Notes: generated by a model from the letters alone, not told the origin. DNA of 64,000 nt from Lasioglossum baleicum (GCF_051020765.1 NC_134941.1:6634001-6698000); one strand, 5' to 3'. Positions 1-12,740 are shown, numbered from the stretch's first letter. Program-made: numbers and translations.

Positions 1-964
1 CGAATTATTTATCACAGAAAATCCTTTTCTAGTTGGATACGTTTTTATTTCTGTAGATCAAATAAGACTTTGTAGAGAAACTTTTAAGAACTTGTGTAGT
101 ACTAACTAGTTAATAAATGCTGAATATTTCCATAAATTTGCATTATTTAATTCATGCTTTGAACAAATAAAATCGATACAGAGCGAACAAGCACGCACCC
201 CCTTGTCAACTTCACATCTGATTTGGTAGCACGCTCCGCTCGTAAAGCAGGGAATACAACTCCCGCGACTATACGCGAAAATGATAACGACAGAATCTAT
301 AAACGAGTGAGTTTTCCGTCGCTTCCCTCGGGAGAAGCATCGTACCAGTAAATGTTTCCTTTATGATCCTCCTCAAAAAGAACTGATTCCTAAAAGCACT
401 TACGATCGTATCAGAGACGTCAGCTTATAAGGAAAACATCAGGAAAACATCGGGGAAACATCAGTGGATAAAGATATACACGGGAAATCACGTTCCTGTG
501 ACACCGGGAACATTCCCCACGGGGGTGCTTATATCAAAAAGGTAGTCAGAGTTATTTTGTCCGATTGATTCATGCAAACTCGTTCGAGAAAGTAATTACT
601 CGCTTGTATTACACAGGGTGGGCTGACAAAGTGTTTCAAACTGTTTCCTCTGGAGCTATTTATTGTTGGAGCTATTATTATGTCACTCTGAAATTTTGTT
701 GAACAGTGAAAAGAAGATTTTTTAAACTTCAAAATATTGGGGGGAGGGGTGAGGTGCAAAGAGTAGCACCCTGATTTTTTAAAATAATACAATCATTTGT
801 CTGAATTGAGAAAGATGTTATCAAACCTATCAACCTTTAGGCCTTCTGAAGAGTATAATTTTTTACTTGTGTAATTATATTACATGATTGACGTTGCTTA
901 CTAATACTAGATATTAATTATTGATACTAGATACGAACTATTAATACTACATATTACTTATTAC

Positions 965-1148
965 TAGGCTGCGGGTTTTATGCAATTCTGGTAAAAATGG
1001 GTAGGTGCAATTTAAAATAGAATAAAGATTGAGAGAATTCACTATTTTCAACCTATTAAAATTATTAAAGGATAAAAGAATTTTTTATGTGGCCCCTCCT
1101 TAAAATGCATGCACAAAATTTTCATTTTGCATAAAGATCCGCAGTCTA
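965..1148. mobile_element. TA-flanked MITE, family A copy 1
   Basis: The left end reads GGCTGCGGGTTTTATGCA and the right end TGCATAAAGATCCGCAGTC, both bounded by TA. The interior shares GTAAAAATGGGTAGGTGCAA with copies at 8328, 17060 and 43311. There is no coding capacity. The TA flanks and short terminal repeats suggest a Tc1/mariner-type non-autonomous element, which is an inference. Confidence 0.75.
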
Positions 1149-1435
1149 CTTATTACTTATTGATACCAAGAGTGAAGAGAAATTATCTGGCTATGTAAGA
1201 CCAAATCTACTTAACAGTAGAACTACGGAGTAATAAATCCGACTGATGTATACTGCTCTGTAATAATGAAAAAACTGCATCGATTCAGATTTCATTAGAA
1301 ATATAATACTATAATTTCTAATATTAGAAACATTTTTATGATATCAGTAATTGCAAAAATTAGGAACCAGTCATATTTTTTTTTTTTACATGATATGACA
1401 CAATTTTCTTCTACAAGCTTCTAAGTATACAACTA

Positions 1436-1490
1436 TTTAGACCGAGGATATTTATGCAAAATAAAAATTGGGTAAAAGGCAATTGTAGAA
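1436..1490. mobile_element. Half copy of MITE family A
   Basis: The sequence TTAGACCGAGGATATTTATGCAAAATAAAAATT resembles the left end of family A. No matching right end was seen. It is best read as a decayed fragment. Confidence 0.4.
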
Positions 1491-3559
1491 GATCAGTACC
1501 TCGTGATCGACTGTGCAATTGTTGGTTACTCCACCTGCAGCAACAGCAGCCTCCCGATCTCCAAAAAAAAGTTGTATCCTCAAATTTTGGGCAGACTCGA
1601 ATACGAGTGCGCATCGCACACATTACGCGCGTTGTTCGCGGTGGTTGGACAACGTATTCGCGCAGCAACGGCGAGAAAACATTTGTCGCGGGGGGTCGTT
1701 TACGCTGAAAAGTAAACTTAACGAGTGGGAAACGCGCAAAGCTGTCTGACCCGGTTTCCCTCCGGCCGGGCAATATTAAAATTTTCCACGTGCTCGCGGT
1801 GATGAGTGACAGATAGGGATAAGTCCCGCCTGAAACGAAAAAATCCACAGCGTGTTGGGGGGGGGGGTTAGGGGAGGAGGGGGCAACAATGCAAGTCGAC
1901 AAGGAAGCGAGTCGATACCCGTGCCCGCGTCGTCACGTAACGTCATTGCTCTTGTCTGGATCCGCGACATTTGACAATGGTTGAAAGCGAACCCGCGAAC
2001 CACGAGCCGAACGAATGAACGCCGGCTGGAAATGTCGTCTCGGTGTTCGTGCACGTGTGCCTCTCGTGCGCTTGTGTTCATTCGATTGTACGCATTCACG
2101 TCGCTAAACAATGCCTCCGGGTCCGTCGCTTTCCCGATATTCCTTTCGCCCGCCTCCTCCGTTTCTCTGTGTCAATTATTCTCCTATTTCTTCTTCCATT
2201 CCAGTTCTCGTTATTTTCTGTCGTCTTGCCTTGCCAGCTGATAGTCGCGGACTTTTGCATCCATCCACCCACTGCGTTTCGGTCCCACTGAATGCGAACA
2301 CTGGTTATTTTATTGGCGATATACTTTTCCCTTTCGCGTGGGTTTAGAGACGCATCGATATCCTCGGTTATTGTTAGTCCTCATGCAGAATAAACATTGT
2401 CTGCATCGATTGCAAGAAATTAGTCACGTCGAGGATTCTTTCTATGTTTGATAACGATTAGATTAAAATTACATCATTTCAACATAATTTACGTGCAAGA
2501 ATAATTTTTTCCAGCTTTTTCGTGGAAGCACTCAATTGTCACGATCCTTTCAAGGGTTTCCGATAATTTGCGGAAAAGATGTTTCGAAGAAAAAAATTTT
2601 ATTTTTACGCAAAATGAGAATCATTTTGATTTTTTAAATGTCAAAATGCATTTTGAGCCCACAAATGACGCTCAAAAAGTTTTCCCGACTTTTCCGAGGG
2701 TTGATACACTTCCGGTACGTAAAATGTTGAAAATCTTGGTCGGCCAGGTGTTAAAATCGGTCATCCTATATACAGATCGGTCTCGCATCTTACCATTTTC
2801 CTCGATTCATTTTCTTCTTCCGTCGACCTATTTCTGCCCCCCATTTCTCTCCCCGCCCGTAGAAGCCTGCTTGTCGCTTTCTCATTCTTCCATCTACTCG
2901 TCCTCGGCCGGCTCGCAGAACAGTTTAAAAGGGGCGGTGGCTAAATGCATTGTCTAATTGCGAGGAAAACGAGATATATGGGCCCTGCAGCTACAGGCCA
3001 GGTAACGGGGTTGCTCCCGTGCATCTTTCTTGAATGCACGTTCGGCGTTTACCGAGGGCGACGGGGGAGTGAGGCTTGCAAAAGGGGCGGCGAAGGGGGG
3101 GGATGGCTGTCTGGTCGTTAGCCGGCAGACAAAACAATCCGAGCGTGGCTGCTTTCCTCCGCTGCAACCGGAGGTAAAGCTTCGCGTGCATTAGTCACGC
3201 TCATTTTTCAGAACGTCGCACATCGGGATGCAACAATAATTAGACCTGGCCTGAACTTGGTTAATAATTAAGCGAACCATCTCTGGCCACGGATTTCCCA
3301 GTCGCCTCGATAATTGTTGTGACTTTGACGACGCCAACATTCTCTGCATTTCCGAAATTGCTAACGAGATGCACTCTACACAAATAATAATAATGATAAT
3401 ACTGCCTTGATACTATACAATACATCGAGTCGAAATGCCATTTATATCACTATAACAATAAATAACTACCATTGGATACTCTCGACTAGATATCAACGAA
3501 CTCTCATTTGAAACATCATTTTAAATAAATAATTTATAAGTTTATACATCAATAAAGAT

Positions 3560-3796
3560 ATAACCCCTTGCCTTACGATTTATTTTATGGTTTCAGTGAC
3601 CAACCTTTTTTGTAGATCGTAATTTCCTTAAAAAGGGGAATATTGATATAACTTGTATGCCTATATGTTCTCCAATAGCTGTATACTAACAAAATAGAAT
3701 TTTATTTCAGTTTAAATTATTAACATACATTTTTATCAGAATGTGTTCAGAATCTACATCACGTGTCAGACACAATATTGTAAGGCAAGGGGTTAA
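3560..3796 (-). mobile_element. piggyBac-like TTAA MITE, family B copy 1
   Basis: The element runs from ATAA-CCCCTTGCCTTACGATTT to TTGTAAGGCAAGGGG-TTAA. Its orientation is opposite to the copies at 27130 and 39991: its left end matches the reverse complement of their right ends, including the GGTTTCAGTG segment. The left target site has decayed from TTAA to ATAA. At 237 bp with no ORF it is non-autonomous. Confidence 0.8.
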
Positions 3797-5067
3797 TCTA
3801 GCATTGTGGTTAATTGTTCCATTATCCGGACGCTCACGTTGCAGTGACCAGTTCGAATAAATGAGATCCTATTTAATCGTGTATTGCGTGAGCAGATGTA
3901 CTACGAATTATGTCATTTTTAGATTCATTGTAATCAGAGAAATGTTACTAATATGTTGGTAAATGTTTCATAAAAACGTAATTGAAAACAATAAATATTT
4001 GTCATTAGATGAGTATGTACTTTATCTCTTGGGTCTCTCCCATCTCTTTTACATATATCGTGATATTACTGTATAACTTGTCACGTCGTCTACGATAATG
4101 GAAACAGCTGGAAACTGATGGCGAAGTCAGATGTCGAAAAGCAATTTGAATATGATATGCGAATTTCGGTGGGAAGAGATTCGTCACAATTCAACCCATT
4201 TCTGACGGGTAATTGGTAGAAAGTTTAATACGTGGTAGTCGAAAAGCTGCTTCCTCATGTTGGAAAATCGTGTAGCTTGTTTTTAATGGGGTTTTCGCTT
4301 TTTTCCTATTTTCGGAATTCCATTTAATGTGGAAAGTTTCTGACGAATAGAGGCGCACGGTATCGAGGTGTGAGTATTGCGGGACTTGGGAAACATTCTC
4401 AAATATTTTTTAACCAGATATGACTTGAACGCTTTTTGTAAATTAAATTGCAATGAAACTGAAAAATTTCTATACGATGCTTTTAATACAATGCGTATTT
4501 CTGCGAAGTAAAAAATAAAGTTGTGCAGCATTATAGAAATAATACATGTGTATTCGGTACAAAATACTTGCGAGTACGAATCAATTTAGTAGAACTAATC
4601 TACGTAGATAAATTAATACTTTCTCTGTGGCTACGTTATCTGCAGTGAGAATTGTAACTTGGGGCTTTGCCAAACAGAGGCACAGCCTAATCTTCCCCTC
4701 TTTACTGTACACGAGAAGAAAATTATATCCAGAGAGCATTAATTTCGACCATTTGTTGCAGCCATGAATCCCCATTATTAACAGTGTATGTGTGATAGTC
4801 CAAGTTCACATTGGAGACCAAATTCACATTGGAGACCAAATTAAATTCCCCACCTTCTTCTAATTGTTTGAAAAAACGAAAGATGAAATGAATATGTAAT
4901 TAATTACGAATAAATTACTACATACAGGGTGTCTCCCAAAAATGGTTTCGGAATTGTTGGTTATTATTATAATCAATTTATTATTATAAATTGGTTGATA
5001 TTATAAGGATAATAATAATCTTATAACATTCCCACCTTCTAACACAGTTCGTTCTCCTTTTTTCCAG

Positions 5068-5257
5068 ATCTCCACGTTAGTGTCGCACAGGGAACGTCCG
5101 CTATGTTCGGGCAGAAGTTACCGTGCGGTCGACCGGATCGGTCAAGCGGTGAATCTGGCGGTCGAGAGGTTCGTCACCGTCGGCGAAACAATCGCAGATA
5201 ACAATCCGGAGATCAAGCAGGACATGTACGAGGCATGTAAGGAGGCGAGAGTTGCCG
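5068..5257 (+). CDS. CTNNAL1: alpha-catulin exon 1 of those visible
   Basis: The exon begins after a pyrimidine tract and AG (ctccttttttccag) and ends at CCG|gtgagt. It reads from the first base in phase 0 and leaves one base for the next exon (63 codons plus 1 nt). It encodes ISTLVSHRERP followed by YRAVDRIGQAVNLAVERFV, then ETIADNNPEIKQDMYEACKE. This matches the vinculin-like N-terminal helix of alpha-catulin, which in human reads ITTLINHKD then GQAVNLAVGRFVKVGEAIA. The isoleucine at the acceptor matches the family directly after the ..LPLV.Q motif, so the exon must be joined to an upstream exon and is not itself the start. A 25.8 kb intron follows. A MITE sits only 66 bp past the donor. 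Confidence 0.93.
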
Positions 5258-5323
5258 GTGAGTCTGTCGCTAATCCTATTTAGGTATAAACGCCGCCATT
5301 CAGTGTCTCTGAAAACTAATCAG

Positions 5324-5499
5324 TAGACTGCGGATCTTTGTGCATTTCAAAGTTGTAGGAAAATTTTGAAAATTGAACATGTCGATACATGATTTCTCAT
5401 CTATTAAAATGATTAAGGGAGCAAATAGCATTCTATTTGGTTTCTATTTCTCGCAATCGATGCAGACAATTTTTATTTTGCATAAAGATCCGCAGTCTA
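5324..5499. mobile_element. TA-flanked MITE, family A copy 2
   Basis: The termini are nearly perfect inverted repeats: TAGACTGCGGATCTTTGTGCA at the left and TGCATAAAGATCCGCAGTCTA at the right. The element is 176 bp long and starts 66 bp after the exon 1 donor. Because the palindrome runs through the flanking bases, the exact target duplication cannot be separated from the terminal repeat. Confidence 0.85.
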
Positions 5500-5550
5500 C
5501 TAATCAGACTAGTTCACGTTGCTGATCACTTTCTCAGTGTAGCTGGAAGT

Positions 5551-5800
5551 CTTGTGTCCCCACTCTACCTTCCCCTTCCACGACGCTATTCTCCACTACA
5601 CCTTCCCCTTCCACGATACTATCAATTCCCCTTCCACGATGCTATCAATTCCCCTTCCACGATGCTATCAATTCCCCTTCCACGATGCTATCAATTCCCC
5701 TTCCACGATGCTATCAATTCCCCTTCCACGATGCTATCAATTCCCCTTCCACGATGCTATCAATTCCCCTTCCACGATGCTATCAATTCCCCTTCCATAA
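5551..5800. repeat. 23-bp minisatellite
   Basis: From about 5610 to 5798 a 23-bp unit (AATTCCCCTTCCACGATGCT plus atc) is repeated about eight times almost without change. More diverged versions precede it at 5555-5610 (TACCTTCCCCTTCCACGACG). Because 23 is not a multiple of three, any reading frame gives a 23-residue protein repeat, so the ORFs here are artefacts of the repeat. A single related unit lies at 32985-33030. Confidence 0.95.
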
Positions 5801-6132
5801 TCAATATCAAAGATAAAAGAATAAATATTATAATTTCTTTATTACAACAAGTTATATAAAGTGTGCACCGTAGGCGTTATAACAAATTATTCGCTCAGGG
5901 GTGCATAATTTCATCGGCATGTGAATGTCTCAATACGTGTTGTAAACAATTTAGAACGTGTACGTATGGCTCCCTGCGACTTATCATTCGGCTTGAAAAG
6001 CCAGAGGGTGGACGTAAAATTTTTTGTCACTGCAAAGATCTGTCATAGAGACGTTGCTCATGCACAAGAAAAACGTCTGACCTCAAAATTTGTCACTTTT
6101 CGTTTCATTGCATTAAAATACTCGCCAGAGTA

Positions 6133-6389
6133 TTAACCCCTTGCCGTATTTTAACGAGTCACACTCGTGATGAAAATTTTAAACAAAATCTAACAAATAC
6201 GAATGTTACGCCTTTCTTTTTCTTTTTAATTGAAATAAAATTTGATTCGTCCGTAATCAATATTTAAGTATTAAAATAAATGTAGCTATACAAAAAATAT
6301 AAATTTTCTTTTCCCTTCTACGACATTTTTGGGGCTAGAAACGTTTTAATCACTGTAACTGTAAAGAAAATTATACGGCAAGGGGTTAA
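6133..6389. mobile_element. piggyBac-like TTAA MITE, family B copy 2
   Basis: The element is TTAA-CCCCTTGCCGTATTTTAACG to AAAATTATACGGCAAGGGG-TTAA, with an intact TTAA on both sides and a 257 bp span. The 13-bp ends are perfect inverted repeats (CCCCTTGCCGTAT / ATACGGCAAGGGG). Confidence 0.85.
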
Positions 6390-6479
6390 TAAATATATTT
6401 TTACGTTAATACATACTGATAAAACTAAGCCTATAGATAGCCCTATTAGGTTTTATTTGTTTTTACTTGCTGCCACAGT

Positions 6480-7000
6480 TAGTTAAACTATCAAAGGACT
6501 TTCAAGCGCACTCCCGTAAATTTTGTATTTCTATATTTGTGGCGTTTTTCTTGTGCATGAGCGGCCTGTGCCTAGAACTTCTTATAATAGTTTGACGTCT
6601 CTTGAGACGCTCCTGGTGTGTTCGACCGAAGGAGAAATTAGCTTAACGAAATGTTTACGGTGCCGGCGGCGTCGGAACGTTGACCGCTTGGGTGTCATCA
6701 TTAAAGCTTCTTATGCAAACGTGGAGCTCTTAAAAAGCGGCGCGGAACACGTTCTAAAGCCATTCCCAGATATAAAGACGTGTGTCGTGAGTTGTCGCGT
6801 CTGCAACCTGAAAAGATATCTGTCGCAAGCTAGCATTCATGCTCGCGTCGACGCTCTGCAGAGAAATGTAGTCATTGTATCCCCAACAAGTTTTGCTGCA
6901 GAGCGAAGTCGAGCTGCACTCTGCTCTCTTGTCAGTTAGACCTCGGTGTATCAATAGAGCGAGCGAATCTACCAGCGCAAGTAAAATCTCCGGTGAAACA
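6480..7000. other. GC-richer, repeat-free intronic island
   Basis: Base composition rises clearly above the surrounding intron and CpG is frequent (for example 6655-6700). Short ORFs exist on both strands, but none resembles a known protein and none has plausible splice sites. It may be a conserved regulatory element. Confidence 0.35.
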
Positions 7001-7792
7001 GTACCGGCGCTTCAAGCTCCTTCCTTTCCTTATTCCTTTTTGTCGCATTGAATTTTTTTGTCGCTCAATTCAGAATCGTGGATAGTCGTGTTTTTTTTTA
7101 TCCTCCCTACTGGACCTTCAATGTACGCCTCATGGTTATTTAGGATTGTACTGCTAGCCCTGGTCCAAACGTTTTCTGGTTCACGGTGCAGTGTGTATGG
7201 AGCTGAAATTATTTAACAACCGTTGTCCATTTGCCTCTTTGGGTTCGTTCTCTGTGAATTATTTCGTACATTTAAAGATGGAAAGTGTACACTTCGTACG
7301 GTTTCGCGTATCATATCCAATATGCAACGAACAATATCGACTGGACAAAAGTACAAGACTGCTTCGGAAATTCTTATTTATTTTCTGGGAACACAGTATG
7401 AGATACGATACGAATTTCGTTTGCTAAACATTTCTAAATCGTTTGATAGAATTTTGTTTTATTTGATTTTGATTGACGAAAATATGGCTAAAAAATATTT
7501 GGCGAAAGAATTTTTCATTTTTATACGGTTAAAAAAATATTTGGTAAAAGAATTTTTCGTTTCTATAGGGTAGTATCTGTTACCTATAAAAGAGTACATT
7601 CTTTTTTCGACGAACAATATCGCGAATTGGCTTTGATAGCGTCGCTTTTTCATTTACATTCGGGAGTTTAAAATCTGGAACCTCGCGTAATCAAGTGCTC
7701 TGTTTGTCCGGGGATTGTGGGAATTTTTTACCGTGTTATTTTATCTCTGTGTATTTCGAGTACCGTGTTATTGGAGGATCACCTGTACATAA

Positions 7793-7815
7793 ATATAAAA
7801 GGGGCGGTGGCGTGG
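7793..7815 (+). promoter_or_regulatory. Possible TATA/GC-box element
   Basis: The sequence TATAAAAGGGGCGGTGGC resembles a TATA box followed by a GC box. A very similar TTTAAAAGGGGCGGTGGC occurs at about 2924-2941, in the GC-rich upstream region. No first exon could be linked to either, so the promoter reading is weak. Confidence 0.2.
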
Positions 7816-8327
7816 CTGACAAATCGCAAATCAAGTTGGCCATCGTGAGCAGTCAGGTTACAAATTAGTCGTTACCGCCCACCGCGTTGCTTGTAGGGGG
7901 TTGGGAAGGGTGGAAACCCTCTATGGGGTGGCTCGGAAGATGAGTGCGTGTTTAGCGGACCCATTCACCGCTTTATCGTATTTTTACGTTCACGGGAACG
8001 TCCATTGCTATTAAAAAAGATACTTAATTTACAGTAAAAAAATGTTAGAACCCTGACTACAATTTTCATTTGTTAACAGTTGATATTACTGATTGTATGT
8101 GTCATTTAAACGATGCCGAGTTTACTAGATCGGATTTCACACAATTCCAAATAATATGTCATAGATCACCTCATTTAGAATTTAGAATATAATACCATTT
8201 TCTGAAAATGTATAAAGTAGTTTTCAGATTTTTTATTAAATTGCGTTTTAACGATCTCAAGTATCACATTTAAAATCTAACTCAACAGAAAAAAGCATAT
8301 TTTCAAATATTCGATATTAATGATAAC

Positions 8328-8526
8328 TAGACTGCGGATCTTTATGCAAAATAAAAACTTTCTACCTGAATTGTAACAAGCTCGGGTGAAATCAATATTT
8401 AATTTCTTGTTGAATATGTTTAACAGGCTGTGAATAGTACAGTAGTACATTTAAATTCTTCAAATTCTTTTACCGTCAGAAAGTAGACCTACCCATTTTT
8501 ATCATAAATGCATACAATCCGCAGTA
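8328..8526. mobile_element. TA-flanked MITE, family A copy 3
   Basis: The left end is TAGACTGCGGATCTTTATGC and the right end AAATGCATACAATCCGCAGTA. The interior includes GACCTACCCATTTTTATCAT, the reverse complement of the conserved interior segment of copy 1. The span is 199 bp with no coding capacity. Confidence 0.82.
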
Positions 8527-9359
8527 TAGTGCATGCATTCGGATATCTGAAATTTAAGAATCTCAAAGTCAAAATTGCCGTTTGGAGTTTTTCAATGTAA
8601 TTTGCAAAACGGAAAACGATGACTGACAGGCAACAAGGCTTTCCAACTCTAACTAAAACAGTTCATCCTATTAAAAGTTTCGATGCTTATGAAATTCGTT
8701 ATTACATAGTTGGAAATTAATTGAGTACCGTGTATATTCGAGAATTAGAAGTTCGAAGGCACTCGCGTGCATAAATTTCAGGTAATGCCGGGACTGATAT
8801 ACATAATTCATAATAGCTTAAACAGTGAATTAGCATTCATTACCAAAATTTCTACAGATTTAATTAACAATTTAATCGGAACACTCGGTTTCTAATTATT
8901 TTAACGCGTATTCCCACGCGATGAAGTTGAACATTTGGTGTTAGCACATATTCCGTATAATTAAATGAAAATTATGCGTTCATTATAATTTTCGCTTTAA
9001 GCAGATAGCAGTAGCGACATACACTGTTACATCTTTCCGCAGTTCATCCAACAAATATTTTAACTCTCAAATCTCTCCACGAAATAATAAACGTATGATT
9101 CATGACACAGTTCTGTATTTTTCATAAATTAATGTGTGTATTTTAGAATTTTTATTTTCATATACTTGATCATGGTTATTTACAAGATATTTACATTGTA
9201 TTTTACCTTATATTAACAAGGTATTTCCACGAACTTGTATTCTAAAGAAAAGTGCAATACTCGTATAATTTTAGTAAATGGAGTAAATAAAATCTGCAAA
9301 GTCTATCGTCGATATTCAGTCTAAATAGTATCAGATGGCGGTGAATTTTCGTGCAATTC

Positions 9360-9850
9360 TCCATTTCCCAAATGATCCTCTTCAAGCGGTTTCACGCATG
9401 AACATCCGCAATCTGTTTATGCATTTTCACGAGGACAGCCTTTGAACACCGGATAAACAGAAATCGACTATTTGAAACCAGCAGAACTGCTTACCCGTTG
9501 ATCTCTCCCATGTTTCGCATCGGGCTCCATTCTCGCATTTTTCCGATTCACGCAGATCGCACCCGAACAGAAAAATTTCGCGCAGACCTAGGTATGCATA
9601 TCGGTGACGCACGAAGAAATGCCTTCGGCTTTTCAGCCCTGTGCTTCCTCGCTGTTTGCCGCGAGGATATGAATGGAAACTCTCGTATAAAACTCCGCAA
9701 AATGCGACGGCAAGAACACGCAAATTGGAGGAAAAAGTCGCAACGCTGTTCTCGAAGCGTTTCTGGATACAGTGTTTTAGAAGTACTTTACCACACCGGG
9801 TGCGGTGCCTCTATCCGACATTTATACTACAAGTTTTTCCAGTGAGAGGT
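9360..9850. other. GC-richer intronic island
   Basis: This repeat-free island has frequent CpG. Overlapping ORFs of 75-115 codons lie on both strands, none with recognisable similarity. Opposing ORFs of this kind are expected by chance in GC-richer DNA. It could be a regulatory or noncoding conserved block. Confidence 0.3.
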
Positions 9851-11839
9851 GTTATTTTAGATTATTAAATGCGCTGTTTTTTTATACAATTTTTTACAAT
9901 TTTATTAGCCACGTGTCTGAAAGTTGCTAAAAATTTAAATTGTGATTGCAATGATAAATATGTGGATATTGTTTAAATAAATTGCTCTTATACGTATTTT
10001 TGAAGTCTCTCTCAAGGCTTTCTGATAGTAAATTTTTCCAAGATCACGTGAGAGGAACGCGTTTCACTCCTTTCCGAAAGACTAAGCAGATATATTCGGT
10101 TATGCCGATAATGCGTTCGCCCGGAATGCGTTTGTTGTGCTGGTTTCACGTTAAATCGATCAAAAAAGATAAGGGATGCAAAAAGTACGCCATGACCTAT
10201 ATCCGACGGTCCCTGAAAGAATTTCTTTAAGCGGAGCCTCGAGCCGTGTCTCCCTCAGAGAGAAACGAACCAACAAGGAGTCGCAAAAACTTTTCTGTTT
10301 CCCTTTCACTTCATCATGGAGAGATTTCCGACTAATTAGCGTGGGAAACGCGAGCAACTAGTCATGGCCTGATATTAAGTTAAATATTCATATTAGTGCC
10401 ACTCTTCGAGGTCGAATGAAAATGTACTTTCGAACGATTTGAAAGAAAATAATTTTCACAAAATTTTACAGCCGATAGATAACGATTAAATGAATTTTGT
10501 AGAGATATTAATTATATCGGGACTGCGATTTTGACAAATTTCAGAGAATATTAGTATAAATATCAATATAAATATTTGGAACAACTTCGACAATTCGGAA
10601 ATGCAATTCCTGTTAAATTTATAAAAATTACAAATGCATGAAATGAACCGCAGAGTTTAGTTTCGATTAATCAAACTTTAATTTCAATTTATTTTTAACT
10701 TCATCGATCTTTCGTAGTTCACCATGTGAATGTTTTACTCCGATCCTTTTAAAGTAATCTGCGAATAGCCTCTGGTCTACTCTCTTGTGAAATTATTCAC
10801 CAACCTACATTTATACAGTTCTTGATACCTTACTCAAGATCTTATTTTTAGTTCTTTGCAAAATTTATGGAAATCTGGTCCTTCGAAATTTAATTTATAG
10901 TGTAATAAAAATGCAGAACTGGAGGCAACCCCACACACAGTGTCAATAATTATTAAGTTATTATTACATGACTAACCCAATTGTACATTTTGGGAAGTCT
11001 TCAATCTTTTTTTATTTAATGTTTAATTATCTGTTTCGAATTATCTGTGTTCCCAGAAAGTATAATGATAATGTCAATAACATTTGACCATAATAATTCT
11101 AAATTCATAAGAATGAAGTGAAAGAGATAAATAAGTGTCCTTCCTTTAATAATTTTGCTGAAACGTTGTCCTTTCTTTAATAATCTTAATAGATCGAAAG
11201 TAATGCATTGACATTTTGCCAGAAACGCATAACATGCACAGTGCAATGATAAACAAGCGAAACGAGAACGTTTGAAGGAAACAAAGTCTATCTTTACCGA
11301 GGCGTGCCAACCATTTCCTCGTAATCGTTTGCAAAGGGCAGTATCGTTAACACTCGCAAAGGTCAGATCCAGAATACTGCGTCCAAGTAGGCGATTCTTA
11401 TCGTAACGAATCCTATTTCTGTGAATGATATCATGTTTGATAAATTTGTGATTTCCTAGCGTGTGATGTATCTGAATAAATCGCTGCATCCACCTCGATC
11501 AATTTTATCTAGCTCACGGTTTACTCCTGCTAAAAATATTCCTTTCCCTACTCACGAGGCTTTGTTCCAAGAACATTTCAACGTACATTGAAATTTAACT
11601 GGAATTCTTCTGAAACGAAAGTTACATTTAAACAAATTTTATTGTACCCATCTCACGTAAAATTTTAATCTCTCCACAAGGATGTTTTTCACATAAAATC
11701 ACCACTTTTAGCTTATATTTGTAGATTAACTTGTGTACAGTTAGCGATTAAATTATTAATGTCACAGTGTGAAAAATTTATTTCAATGTGATAAATAATG
11801 TTGACCACAATGTTGCGTATGTTTTCAATTTTTAAACGC

Positions 11840-11985
11840 GGATATATTTCGTAAAAGATTTCGTTTAAATATGGATATTTCGTAAAAGGTTTCGTTTAAA
11901 TATGGATATTTCATAAAAAGTTTCATTTAAACGTGGATATTTCATAAAAAGTTTCATTTAAACGTGGATATTTCATAAAAGAAAT
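11840..11985. repeat. About 33-bp tandem repeat, four units
   Basis: The unit is close to ATATTTCRTAAAARRTTTCR followed by TTTAAAYRTGG and occurs about four times in a row. The first two copies carry cgtttaaatat and the last two catttaaacgt, so the array shows stepwise divergence. Confidence 0.85.
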
Positions 11986-12740
11986 AAGTATTCGATGTGC
12001 CTAGAATTTAATTTAAAATTTTATCAAAATTGTCGATTTGTGCAAGTGGTTGTAATTATTTAATCACCCACTGTTAATTTAATAACCAATTGAGTATTAA
12101 TATTTGAGAACCAATAATGATGCTGTAATAAATACACAGATGTATTAATAAATACACACATGCATTAGTAAATATTTCAACAAATATTTATGTCGCGCGT
12201 TCATGTCCAAAATTGAACAACAGTATTTTTTGAGTTTTACGTATTTTGAAAACGTCTTAATCAGTATAATAAAATTTAAGTTTAGCAATATTTAATAACT
12301 GTTCATGTTATGATGGATTTTAAAAATATCTTCTCTCATGTACGTCCTCAGTCTGATGGCAGCGCATAAAGAAAAGTCGAAATAGTGCAGCAAAATATTT
12401 TTCTAAAAAGTTTGCAATGGAAAAAAATGAGTTTGAATAGTAGTCGAGTACTTCTGCACTCAACTCAGTCTCGGACACTTCTGTGGCCTCCCTACTCTAG
12501 CTAGCAGCTCGCGTACATATAGTTCCTCTTACTTCGGTGCATGTGCACTGGATCAATACTCAAACCAAAATACTCAAAAACAAAGTTTTTTCGTAAATTT
12601 ACTTCACTTCATCGATTAATTTCTCTTTTCATACATATTTTCGGATCATTATCTCAATCTTCGTCGCAGTGTTCATGACAATATTAAAGAGACGAGAAAG
12701 TAAAAGAGTTACAGAATGTTAATATATCATCTAGAATTCA

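Larger units (their letters stand above)
1..5067. other. Upstream region or first intron, no exon recognised
   Basis: No coding exon could be identified. The missing first alpha-catulin exon should end in phase 0 with a segment resembling the family's TLLPLV.Q motif, and I did not find it here. The stretch from about 1500 to 3200 is GC-richer, with poly-G at 1858-1870 and CT-rich runs at 2120-2280. It could be promoter, 5' UTR or enhancer DNA, but no ORF in it looks like a known protein. The rest is AT-rich and holds a TA-type MITE (965-1148), a half copy of the same element near 1436-1490, and a piggyBac-like MITE (3560-3796). A 20-base unit (tccaagttcacattggagac, then aaattcacattggagac) is duplicated at about 4799-4840. 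Confidence 0.6.

Noticed and set aside
1411..2111. Minus-strand open frames of 163 and 111 codons and overlapping plus frames
   Set aside because: The region is GC-rich and frames are open on both strands; composition is arbitrary and nothing is recognised.
2568..2957. 129-codon plus-strand frame with a possible CAG|gtgtta donor at about 2747, tested as the missing first exon
   Set aside because: The residues before the donor (KMLKILVGQ) do not fit the family's TLLPLV.Q segment, and most of the frame looks noncoding.
4920..4950. CAGGGTGTCTCCCAAAAATG, tested as another family E element
   Set aside because: Only the first dozen bases match and no paired arm follows within 500 bp.
5611..5798. 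Regular repeats tested as a CRISPR array
   Set aside because: The units are directly contiguous without spacers and the DNA is eukaryotic.
5437..5859. Open frames of 82 and 140 codons with repeated Pro/Ser/Phe units
   Set aside because: They read through the 23-bp minisatellite in several frames; no splice context or similarity.
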